NCBI GenBank assembly: GCA_012521525.1
Contig: JAAYMG010000176.1
Location: 1-12,224, forward strand
Reading direction: 5' to 3'
Length of the DNA: 12,224 nt
Source of the DNA: Clostridiales bacterium
GTDB taxonomy: Bacteria; Bacillota; Clostridia; Oscillospirales; JAAYOS01
Below, in pieces: positions 6,504 to 12,224 of this stretch; within the stretch, counting starts at the first letter, position 1, and every line of letters starts with the position of its first letter. A program made the position numbers and the translations under genes. Under the pieces are notes generated by a model that saw nothing but the letters and a program-made list of their open reading frames with translations, did no database searches and was not told the origin of the DNA.

Positions 6504-7873
6504 GCCATACCACTCCCCTCTTTTGCAGCCGTACTGAGCATGGTTTCAACAAGCTTATCGATTTCTGCCTTGGTTCGCTTTTCTGTAACACAAATAAGTA
6601 AACTGTTGCGATACTCAGGGTAGTCCCTGTACAACTGGTAGCCGCCCAAAATCCCTGCACCCAGCAGGTCATTGTTTACGACCGCAGGTTCGACAGGTCC
6701 GGTTACGGCAAACTCCATAAAGAACGGCTTATCGAACAGCGGTTTATATACACCGCTTTCAGTCAGTTTTCTATATGCATAGTGGGCTTTCTGGACACAT
6801 TGCGTTGCGACTTCCTTCAGGCCGTGTTCGCCCATCGTAGCCATATAAATGGCTGCCGCAAGCGCATTCAAACCCTGGTTTGAGCAGATGTTCGACGACG
6901 CTCTGCTCCTCCTTATATGCTGCTCCCTTGCCTGGAGTGTCAAAACGAAGGCACGCTTGCCGTCGATGTCCTTTGTCTGCCCCACTATCCTTCCGGGCAA
7001 TCTGCGCATAAGCTTTTCGCAGGTTGCAAGAAACCCTACGTACGGACCGCCGAAATTCAGGCTGTTACCCAATGGCTGACCTTCGCCGACGGCTATATCC
7101 GCGCCATATTCCGAAGGCTTTTTCAGTATGGCAAGCGATATAGGATCTACATAGCTGATAAACAGTGTCTTGCTGCCGTTCAAAAGTTCTCCGACAGCAT
7201 CCATGTCTTCGACTATCCCGAAAAAGTTCGGGCTTTGAACGATGACTGCGGCCAAATCACTGTTGCCGGCAAGCAGCTCCTTCAGCCGGACCAGATCCGT
7301 AACACCGTTATCCATGTCGATTTCAATAATATTAAACCCGCAAAGGTCCATGTAAGTGCCCAGTACTTTCCGAACCTCGGGGTTTACAGTTTTCGATACC
7401 GCTATCGTATTTCTTCGCGTACTGTCAACAGCCATCTTTGCGGCTTCAACGCAGGCTGTAGCACCGTCATACATGGACGCGTTGGTTGCATCCATCCCGG
7501 TGAGGTTGCAGATCATGGTCTGGTATTCAAAAATTGCTTGCAGGGTTCCCTGGCTAATCTCCGGCTGGTAAGGAGTATAGGAAGTATAGAACTCCGACCT
7601 GGATACCAGCTGCCCCACCACCGCCGGGATGTAATGGTCGTATGCTCCCGCGCCCAAGAAGCAGACAAGATCGTCCAAGCTGCTGTTTTTCCTGCTCAGC
7701 GCTTTCATTTTTCGAACAAGTTCCTGTTCGGAAAGAGCCTCGGGAAGGTCCAATCCGCCCTTAAGCATGAGCTCCCCGGGAACATCGCCGAACAAATCCT
7801 CCGATGATGTGAGCCCCAACTTATCCAGCATGCGGGCGAGGTCGGCCTCAGTGCCGGGAATGTATCTGTGCAT
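6500..7873 (-). CDS. gcvPA: glycine dehydrogenase (decarboxylating) subunit 1, P protein N-terminal half
   Basis: GcvPA (457 residues from the chosen start) forms the P protein with GcvPB. It has the usual opening MHRYIPGTEADLARML and the conserved stretches FLGAGAYDHYIPAVV, TSYTPYQPEISQGTLQ, NATNASMYDGATA with small differences, and GEGQPLGNSLNFGGPYVGF. GcvPA lacks the PLP lysine, which sits in GcvPB. An ATG at 7915 would give 471 residues but runs 41 bp into gcvH and has no suitable binding site. The ATG at 7873 has GAGGAG 7 nt upstream, lies 1 bp after the gcvH stop and matches the family's N-terminus, so it is preferred. The gene sits between gcvH and gcvPB in one minus-strand operon. Confidence 0.96.
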   Translation of the reverse strand: MHRYIPGTEADLARMLDKLGLTSSEDLFGDVPGELMLKGGLDLPEALSEQELVRKMKALSRKNSSLDDLVCFLGAGAYDHYIPAVVGQLVSRSEFYTSYTPYQPEISQGTLQAIFEYQTMICNLTGMDATNASMYDGATACVEAAKMAVDSTRRNTIAVSKTVNPEVRKVLGTYMDLCGFNIIEIDMDNGVTDLVRLKELLAGNSDLAAVIVQSPNFFGIVEDMDAVGELLNGSKTLFISYVDPISLAILKKPSEYGADIAVGEGQPLGNSLNFGGPYVGFLATCEKLMRRLPGRIVGQTKDIDGKRAFVLTLQAREQHIRRSRASSNICSNQGLNALAAAIYMATMGEHGLKEVATQCVQKAHYAYRKLTESGVYKPLFDKPFFMEFAVTGPVEPAVVNNDLLGAGILGGYQLYRDYPEYRNSLLICVTEKRTKAEIDKLVETMLSTAAKEGSGMA

Positions 7874-7874
7874 T

Positions 7875-8258
7875 TCAATTCTCCTCACTGAGATATTCCT
7901 TGTAAGCAGCGGCATCCATCAGTTGATCGAGTTCGGTGTCATCCAGCATATCCACCGCAATGATCCAGCTCCCGTATGGATCCTCGTTGATCATTTCCGG
8001 GGAATCCTCAAGTTCCGTATTGACTTTCAGCACTGTCCCGGAAACAGGCAGATAAATGTCCGACGCAGCTTTTACAGACTCGATTACCGAGAACACGTCC
8101 CCTGCTTTCAGTGTATCGCCCACTTCGGGCAATTCCACATAAACGATATCACCCATCGCGTCCTGTGCATAGTCGGTTATACCTATATAAGCAGTGTTGC
8201 CGCTTACTCTCACCCACTCGTGCTCCTCGGTATAGTAAAGGCCTTTCTTGATCTCCAT
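7875..8258 (-). CDS. gcvH: glycine cleavage system H protein (lipoyl carrier)
   Basis: GcvH (127 residues, the normal length) carries the aminomethyl intermediate between the P, T and L proteins on a lipoyl arm. The lipoyl lysine is Lys 63 in VIESVKAASDIYLPVSG, matching the ESVKA signature. Other family marks are the start YYTEEHEWVRV and GITDYAQDAMGDIVYVELP, and the C-terminal EDPYGSWII. It starts with ATG 12 bp after the gcvT stop. Its binding site GAGGGGG overlaps the gcvT TGA, pointing to translational coupling. No lipoate ligase or lipoyl synthase gene is in the window, so lipoylation depends on genes elsewhere. Confidence 0.97.
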   Translation of the reverse strand: MEIKKGLYYTEEHEWVRVSGNTAYIGITDYAQDAMGDIVYVELPEVGDTLKAGDVFSVIESVKAASDIYLPVSGTVLKVNTELEDSPEMINEDPYGSWIIAVDMLDDTELDQLMDAAAYKEYLSEEN

Positions 8259-8270
8259 AAAAGTACCCCC

Positions 8271-9377
8271 TCATTTTTTATAACTTTTTGTATAGAAATT
8301 GCGCTTTATTACTTTCGCTTTCAAGACTTTTTTCCTTATTTGAATGCCGATTTCAGTTCCTAATGCGGAGTGCCCGATATCGACCATTGCCAATCCGATA
8401 TTCTTTTTCAGTGTCGGGGAGTTATACCCGGTAGTTACGAACCCTATGACCTCATCATCAGACAGCACATCATATCCGTGCCGCGGGATCCCGTTTTCCG
8501 TCATTTCGAAGCCTACGATCCTGCGGGTCAACCCTTCTTCCTTTTGCCTCTTCAGTGCGTCCCTGCCGATAAAATCACCTTTATCGAGCTTGACGAACAT
8601 CCCGTAACCGGCCTCAAGCGGTGTGATATGTTCTGACAGCTCGTTTCCGTAGAGCGGAAGGTTCGCCTCAAACCTCAGCGTATCCCTGGCTCCGAGACCG
8701 CAGGGCTTCAATCCCTTTTCGGTACCCGCTTCCAGGAGTTTCTCCCATACAAATAGAGCGTCTTCGTTTCTAAGGCAGATTTCAAATCCGTCCTCGCCGG
8801 TGTAGCCGGATCTCGAGATCATGCACGTCTTTGACGAACATTTTACACCATCAATGAACCTGAAAAATCCAATGTCCTTAAGGTCTGCATCCACAAGCTC
8901 ATTCAGGATCTCTTCCGCTTTAGGCCCCTGTACTGCTATCAGAGACAGTTCACCGGACCTGTCTTTGATCACAACATTATATGGGGCCGCTTGCTCTCTC
9001 ATCCATTGTATATCTTTATCTATATTTGAGGCATTTATGACTGCCATGAACCTGTCTTGTTTGAGTCTATATACTATTATATCGTCAACAACACCTCCGT
9101 CGGGATAGCACATAAAGGTATAAAGCATCTGGTTGTCTTTGATCGATGATACATCATTGGTAACGAGGTTTTGCAGGCAGCTTTCAGCATCGGGTCCCGT
9201 AAACTCTACCTCACCCATATGCGACACGTCAAAAATGCCGGCATATGTGCGCACCGCTTCATGCTCAGCTATTATCCCTTCATATTGGATGGGCATTTCC
9301 CATCCCGCAAAATCGACCATTTTTGCTCCGAGACGCGTATGGGCATCATACAGCGGTGTCCTTTTCAGATCGGCCAT
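8271..9377 (-). CDS. gcvT: aminomethyltransferase, glycine cleavage system T protein
   Basis: GcvT (368 residues from the chosen start) releases ammonia from the aminomethyl-lipoyl H protein and forms 5,10-methylene-tetrahydrofolate. The N-terminus LKRTPLYDAHTRLGAKMVDFAGWEMPIQYEG is typical, as are FDVSHMGEVEF, MLYTFMCYPDGGVVDDIIVY (the region of the folate-binding Asp), SRSGYTGEDGFEI, and ARDTLRFEANLPLYGNEL followed by PLEAGYG. The length fits the family (about 360-375). An upstream ATG at 9413 would add 12 residues but has no binding site. The ATG at 9377 has GAGGGGGG 6 nt upstream and gives the usual MADLKRTPLY start. It is the first gene of the gcv operon; a terminator-like hairpin and a weak promoter lie just upstream. 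Confidence 0.97.
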   Translation of the reverse strand: MADLKRTPLYDAHTRLGAKMVDFAGWEMPIQYEGIIAEHEAVRTYAGIFDVSHMGEVEFTGPDAESCLQNLVTNDVSSIKDNQMLYTFMCYPDGGVVDDIIVYRLKQDRFMAVINASNIDKDIQWMREQAAPYNVVIKDRSGELSLIAVQGPKAEEILNELVDADLKDIGFFRFIDGVKCSSKTCMISRSGYTGEDGFEICLRNEDALFVWEKLLEAGTEKGLKPCGLGARDTLRFEANLPLYGNELSEHITPLEAGYGMFVKLDKGDFIGRDALKRQKEEGLTRRIVGFEMTENGIPRHGYDVLSDDEVIGFVTTGYNSPTLKKNIGLAMVDIGHSALGTEIGIQIRKKVLKAKVIKRNFYTKSYKK

Positions 9378-9411
9378 TTCGAACCCCCCTCTTCCATATA
9401 TTTTCATGCTC

Positions 9412-9441
9412 ATTTTATCACGATTGATCTCAAAAAAACAA
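9412..9441 (-). promoter_or_regulatory. gcvT: weak candidate promoter directly before gcvT
   Basis: On the minus strand TTGTTT (9441-9436) and TAAAAT (9417-9412) are 18 bp apart. The -35 overlaps the T tract of the terminator at 9432-9492. Transcription from here would start near 9405 and give a leader of about 28 nt, avoiding the hairpin. The match is weak, and an upstream promoter is equally possible. Confidence 0.3.
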
Positions 9442-9492
9442 GGGCGAATCTTCTAAATGTCCACGTACGGTGGACATTTAGCCTATTCCCCC
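9432..9492 (-). terminator. intrinsic terminator or attenuator upstream of gcvT
   Basis: On the minus strand an outer stem GGGGGAAT/ATTCGCCC (one mismatch) surrounds a 3-by-3 internal loop and a perfect 12-bp inner stem (CTAAATGTCCAC with GTGGACATTTAG, loop CGTAC). The outer stem is followed by TTGTTTTTTT. This is a good rho-independent terminator lying about 55 bp before the gcvT start and 214 bp after the AbrB-family stop. It either ends the upstream transcript or controls read-through into gcvT. Confidence 0.75.
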
Positions 9493-9705
9493 TGGTATTT
9501 TCCAATTATTTTTATATTCCTGTTTTTTTATAAAATCTGTTGATAGTGAATGCCCGAAATTCATAACTTCACTTTGATCGGTCGATAGCAGTGACCTATG
9601 GGACCCGGTTATTTGCTAGTTTCCCATTTTCCCACCCTTTTTATTACATAGGGTACAAGACATCATCAAGAATACTGCATGCTATCATATAAGATAGAGT
9701 ACAGG

Positions 9706-10923
9706 TCACTTTAAAATGCTTAGCAAAAATTGCAGCATGGTCGGGAAGAAAAGGATGACCGAAAATAATCGGGCTGTCTGCATGATGGCGATCTTGGGCG
9801 TATCACCGCCAATGTCCTCCGACAAGAGAGCCATTTCCTGAACCCCTCCCGGTGTCGAGGACAGCATGCTGGTCATCAGGTCCAGCTTTGCAACTTTATG
9901 CAGCAGCAGTGAAACCAGAAAAACGAAAAAGAATATTCCGACAACCAATATGATCAAAGGTATGCCGAGGTCTCCCATATGCGCAAGTCCTTCACGGTCA
10001 AGTTGTATGCCGATGAACGCACCCGAGAAGATTTGCATACCCAGGCGCAGTTTCTTCGGGAAAGGCATCCTTCCGTTGAACACACAGAATGCGGCCGACG
10101 CAAGCATTGCTCCGACCATCGCACCCGCGGCTAATCCTATGTAATGAACCAGGGTTCCGCTGACCGTAGCAGCTATCAGCATGATAATAAAGTTCTTAGT
10201 GTTCAGCTTTGATTTGGATCTTACATCGGCAATGGCCCTTCCGGCCATCGGTTTTGCTTCATTGCGATCGTCCGAAAAAGCACCCACACTTTCCGGGCTT
10301 TCATTCGGGAGGTTTACAGATATCTCCGGGACCCGGACAACATCGACCCTAACATCATCCATATCGGAATCTGAATCAGAATTGCTGTATTCGACGCTTA
10401 CTGCCTTTTTGTCACGTCCCTGCCTGCCGTCTTTTGTGTTTTTGATCTTACGGAAGATCGGCGGCATGAATATAAAAATGGTAAGCAATCTGCACAACTG
10501 TATAATTGCAACGTATGCGGGATTTGCGCCAAGGTCGGTGGATATTATCGCCATGTCGCTCACTCCGCCGGGCGCTGAAGCGAAAAGCGCCGTCGCCAGA
10601 TCCAGATCGCTGAAAACATACATCAGTGTACCAAAGGTAATGTTTAGGACGACCATGCTCAATAACAGCAAAATCGTCGGGAAAATGATCTTTTTCATGG
10701 CAAGCAGATCTTCACGCCCTATTTGGCTTCCGATCATGGCACCGCCAAGGATTTGAAGCGGGAAGCGCAGTTCCGGATAAAAAACAGCCTTTTCGGTGAC
10801 CAGGTTCAGCAAAATCACAGCGACCATCGAGCCGACCATGCCGCCCACCGGAAGTTTCAGTTTGTATCCTATGATCCCTCCGGCCGCGGCCACCAACAGC
10901 GTAAGCGCAAAGAACAGTATCAT
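9706..10923 (-). CDS. AbrB-type (PF05145) integral membrane protein
   Basis: The protein has about 405 residues and two AbrB-duplication membrane repeats. Repeat one carries LKLPVGGMVGSM, PLQILGGAMIGSQIGREDL and SAPGGVSDMAIISTDLGANPAYVA. Repeat two carries AAGAMVGAMLAS, GMQIFSGAFIGIQLDREGL and STPGGVQEMALLSEDIGGDTPKIA. This matches the family named after E. coli AbrB and often mislabelled 'transcriptional regulator' or 'ammonia monooxygenase'; it is a membrane protein of unknown substrate, not a DNA-binding regulator. Between the repeats lies a hydrophilic loop of about 80 residues with an acidic serine-rich run (NSDSDSDMDD). A TTG at 10977 could add 18 residues but has no binding site. The ATG at 10923 gives a typical N-terminal helix and overlaps the stop of a 9-codon ORF with a good binding site. 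It lies upstream of gcvT on the same strand, 328 bp apart. Confidence 0.85.
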   Translation of the reverse strand: MILFFALTLLVAAAGGIIGYKLKLPVGGMVGSMVAVILLNLVTEKAVFYPELRFPLQILGGAMIGSQIGREDLLAMKKIIFPTILLLLSMVVLNITFGTLMYVFSDLDLATALFASAPGGVSDMAIISTDLGANPAYVAIIQLCRLLTIFIFMPPIFRKIKNTKDGRQGRDKKAVSVEYSNSDSDSDMDDVRVDVVRVPEISVNLPNESPESVGAFSDDRNEAKPMAGRAIADVRSKSKLNTKNFIIMLIAATVSGTLVHYIGLAAGAMVGAMLASAAFCVFNGRMPFPKKLRLGMQIFSGAFIGIQLDREGLAHMGDLGIPLIILVVGIFFFVFLVSLLLHKVAKLDLMTSMLSSTPGGVQEMALLSEDIGGDTPKIAIMQTARLFSVILFFPTMLQFLLSILK

Positions 10924-10949
10924 ACAAAGCACCAGATAACTTCTCTCAT
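10920..10949 (-). CDS. 9-codon upstream ORF (leader peptide) coupled to the AbrB-family gene
   Basis: AAGGGAG lies 6 nt before an ATG at 10949. This frame reads MREVIWCFV and stops at a TGA overlapping the presumed ATG of the AbrB-family gene (ATGA, 10923-10920). The membrane-protein frame has no good binding site of its own at its in-frame starts, so ribosomes may reach it by reinitiation after this short ORF. A recent frameshift that split the true N-terminus is the alternative. Confidence 0.5.
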   Translation of the reverse strand: MREVIWCFV

Positions 10950-10993
10950 CAAAATCTCCCTTTATTCGAAATAGCAAACCAATATAAGTTTAC

Positions 10994-11021
10994 ATTATAT
11001 CGTGATAAAATCAACTGTTCT
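10994..11021 (-). promoter_or_regulatory. candidate promoter of the AbrB-family gene
   Basis: On the minus strand a perfect TATAAT (10999-10994) lies 16 bp after AGAACA (11021-11016), which is a poor -35. Transcription would start about 40 nt before the short ORF at 10949. Confidence 0.4.
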
Positions 11022-11064
11022 TTTTTCGCTCATGATCAAATTGCTATCAGTTTATGTGTATTAG

Positions 11065-11093
11065 TTGATTCAAAATTCAAAACGGTATATATT
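11065..11093 (+). promoter_or_regulatory. promoter of the alpha/beta hydrolase gene
   Basis: TTGATT (11065-11070) and TATATT (11088-11093) are exactly 17 bp apart. Transcription would start near 11100, giving a leader of about 190 nt before the ATG at 11290. Confidence 0.5.
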
Positions 11094-11122
11094 GTACTTA
11101 TATCGAACCACAATGTCAGCAG

Positions 11123-11240
11123 CATCAAAGCAGAGGCGGTCACGATAAATATATGGGAATAGTCTTTCTGCCCGCCAGCAGAATATTAGATATTTGCGGC
11201 AGATAATTACGGTATACATATGAGGATCGCTGCTTTGATG
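11123..11240 (+). ncRNA. candidate structured leader RNA upstream of the hydrolase
   Basis: CATCAAAGCAG (11123-11133) and CTGCTTTGATG (11230-11240) form a perfect 11-bp long-range stem enclosing 96 nt. Inside, TCTGCCCGC (11167-11175) pairs with GCGGCAGA (11196-11203) with one bulged C, and within that AATAT-TAG-ATATT (11182-11194) forms a third stem. Nested stems closed by a P1-like helix between a promoter and a start codon resemble a cis-regulatory RNA. No known class was recognised, and no coding region is seen here. Confidence 0.4.
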
Positions 11241-11289
11241 TAGAAGGCAAGGCTTAGGATCAGAATTATAGCTAAACGGGGGATGCTTT

Positions 11290-12168
11290 ATGGACAGGAT
11301 AGATCCGCAAAGATTCAAAGAATTCAAGGAAATCCGCGACCGCCAATGGGAAAAAATGTGGGATGAGATCATATCGGAGGGCATCCGGGTCTGTTATCTT
11401 TGGGAAGGCGAAGCGCCCGGGTGGAACCCCGAAGCGACCGGAAGCCAGCCAAGGATAGCACTGTACCCCGTCAAGGACAAAAATCGCGGGACCGTGATCA
11501 TCTGCGCAGGCGGCGCTTTTATATTCAAGTCGTTCAACGAGGCAAAGCCGGTAGCGGAATACTTCCACAAGGCAGGACTCAATGCCGCAATCCTGGATTA
11601 CAGGGTGCAGCCGCATCCGCAGGAAATATGCTGCAGAGACGGATTGAGAGCAATCCGGTTCTTAAGAGCCAATGCCGGGATTTTCGGTATCCCCGCAGAT
11701 AAAATAGCGATCGGAGGTTTTTCGGCCGGAGGAATGCTGTCAGCATATACGGCAACCCGATTCGATTACGGTGATCCCGAATCCGACGACCCTGTTGAAA
11801 GAGTCTCCAGCAGACCTGACGCCGCGCTCATCCTTTACGGCGCCATGTCTCCTGCTTCCTTCGGCACAGGCGGCCTTGGGTACGATATCAAAAAGCAGAA
11901 TGAGATCGCGCAACTCGACAATGTGAAAAATCTGCGTCACGATTGCCCGCCATTCTTCATATTCCAGACGCATGAAGATGATCCAAGATCCGCCATGAAC
12001 TTTGGAAAGGAGCTTGCCGACAGGGGTATCCCATTCGAGGTCCACACATTTGCGAAGGGTCCGCATGGCGGCGGTCTTTACAACGGAAAGGACGATACTC
12101 CTGACTTCCCCCATACTGCCCGGTGGGCGGAACTGGCCGTCGAGTGGCTTGTTGAACTGGGATTTTAG
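11290..12168 (+). CDS. alpha/beta hydrolase, acetyl-esterase / xylan-esterase-like
   Basis: The product is a cytoplasmic protein of 292 residues without signal peptide. The alpha/beta-hydrolase core starts near residue 67 (GTVIICAGGAFIF, the Gly-Gly oxyanion region that is HGGG in relatives) and continues with AAILDYRVQPHP. The nucleophile elbow is IGGFSAGG with Ser 145. The acid is in THEDDPRSA (Asp 230 or 231) and the base in KGPHGGGL (His 259), so the catalytic triad looks complete. This layout fits bacterial acetyl esterases that remove acetyl groups from oligosaccharides or similar small esters. The substrate is not shown by the sequence. The ATG is supported by GGGGGA 6 nt upstream. The gene is divergent from the AbrB-family gene, has its own promoter and leader, and ends before a hairpin at 12183-12218. 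Confidence 0.9.
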   Translation: MDRIDPQRFKEFKEIRDRQWEKMWDEIISEGIRVCYLWEGEAPGWNPEATGSQPRIALYPVKDKNRGTVIICAGGAFIFKSFNEAKPVAEYFHKAGLNAAILDYRVQPHPQEICCRDGLRAIRFLRANAGIFGIPADKIAIGGFSAGGMLSAYTATRFDYGDPESDDPVERVSSRPDAALILYGAMSPASFGTGGLGYDIKKQNEIAQLDNVKNLRHDCPPFFIFQTHEDDPRSAMNFGKELADRGIPFEVHTFAKGPHGGGLYNGKDDTPDFPHTARWAELAVEWLVELGF

Positions 12169-12182
12169 TTCTCTTCCAGCCT

Positions 12183-12218
12183 ATAAAATGACCTCCTGAA
12201 AAGGAGGTCTGATTTTAT
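12183..12218 (+). terminator. terminator of the alpha/beta hydrolase gene
   Basis: GACCTCCT (12190-12197) pairs with AGGAGGTC (12202-12209) around a GAAA tetraloop. ATAAAAT on the left can pair with ATTTTAT on the right across a two-base bulge, so the stem extends and ends in a U-rich tail. It begins 15 bp after the hydrolase stop, and its symmetry may also serve a convergent gene beyond the window. Confidence 0.8.
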
Positions 12219-12224
12219 GCCAGA

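Larger units (their letters stand above)
9378..9705 (-). promoter_or_regulatory. intergenic leader region of the gcv operon, no gene
   Basis: This stretch separates the AbrB-family gene from gcvT, both on the minus strand. It is AT-rich and noncoding. Visible pieces on the minus strand are small stems ACCCT/AGGGT (around 9655-9630), TAGGTC/GACCGA (around 9595-9575) and AGTGAA/TTCACT (around 9570-9545), then the terminator at 9432-9492. The arrangement of several stems followed by a terminator suits an attenuated leader. The glycine riboswitch core (CTCTCAGG with its partner strands) is not present, and no other known class was recognised. Confidence 0.4.

Noticed and set aside
6917..7807. 296-residue plus-strand open frame across gcvPA
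   Set aside because: It is fully antisense to a clearly recognised gcvPA, has no family resemblance and no convincing ribosome binding site.
9414..9705. Glycine, cobalamin or SAM riboswitch upstream of gcvT
   Set aside because: The region was expected to hold one. A GGGAA stretch vaguely recalls the cobalamin core, but the other conserved blocks are absent, and the glycine and SAM cores were not found.
11070..11384. 104-residue minus-strand frame upstream of the hydrolase
   Set aside because: It covers the hydrolase promoter, leader and first codons in antisense, with no binding site or family match.
1..12224. CRISPR arrays, tRNA or rRNA genes, transposase genes, integrase or attachment sites
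   Set aside because: No regularly spaced repeats, no tRNA-like cloverleaf, no rRNA sequence and no transposase or recombinase coding region was seen on either strand.

Overview
The window looks like a chromosomal segment of a Gram-positive, spore-forming anaerobe of the Clostridia. The evidence is strong AGGAGG-type ribosome binding sites, a split glycine dehydrogenase (gcvPA/gcvPB) in the order gcvT-gcvH-gcvPA-gcvPB, a fragment of an alpha/beta-type small acid-soluble spore protein, and small proteins of clostridial type. Genus and species cannot be told from the sequence. Most genes lie on the minus strand.

Left part (1-1750): a plus-strand gene for a small helical protein of about 142 residues ends against a minus-strand EamA/DMT-type 10-helix transporter. 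A perfect 14-bp hairpin between the two convergent genes probably terminates both. The transporter has a good promoter and a roughly 105-nt leader that can fold into a long stem.

Accessory-looking block (about 1750-4700, minus strand): a strong promoter (TTGCAA-17-TATAAT) precedes three genes: an unrecognised 133-residue protein, a WG-repeat protein, and a stand-alone PD-(D/E)XK nuclease resembling the PGN_0703 family of putative restriction endonucleases. No DNA methyltransferase is visible. A near-perfect 19-bp direct repeat lies between the first two genes. On the outer side of the promoter lies a 5'-truncated spore-protein gene, which suggests the block was inserted there. This is the best candidate in the window for an undescribed system, probably a defence or conflict module, but that function is inferred.

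Centre (4900-9500, minus strand): a tightly packed glycine cleavage operon, gcvT (T protein), gcvH (lipoyl H protein), gcvPA and gcvPB (two halves of the PLP-dependent P protein). The genes are 1-12 bp apart or overlap by 4 bp, so they are probably translationally coupled. Together they oxidise glycine to CO2, NH3 and methylene-tetrahydrofolate, or run in reverse. The L protein gene is not in the window. No glycine riboswitch signature was found upstream, but a two-part intrinsic terminator lies just before gcvT.

Right part (9500-12224): a minus-strand AbrB-type (PF05145) membrane protein whose likely start overlaps the stop of a 9-codon upstream ORF, then a plus-strand alpha/beta hydrolase of the acetyl-esterase type. 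The hydrolase has its own promoter and a 190-nt leader with a nested inverted-repeat structure, and a hairpin terminator follows it at the window edge.
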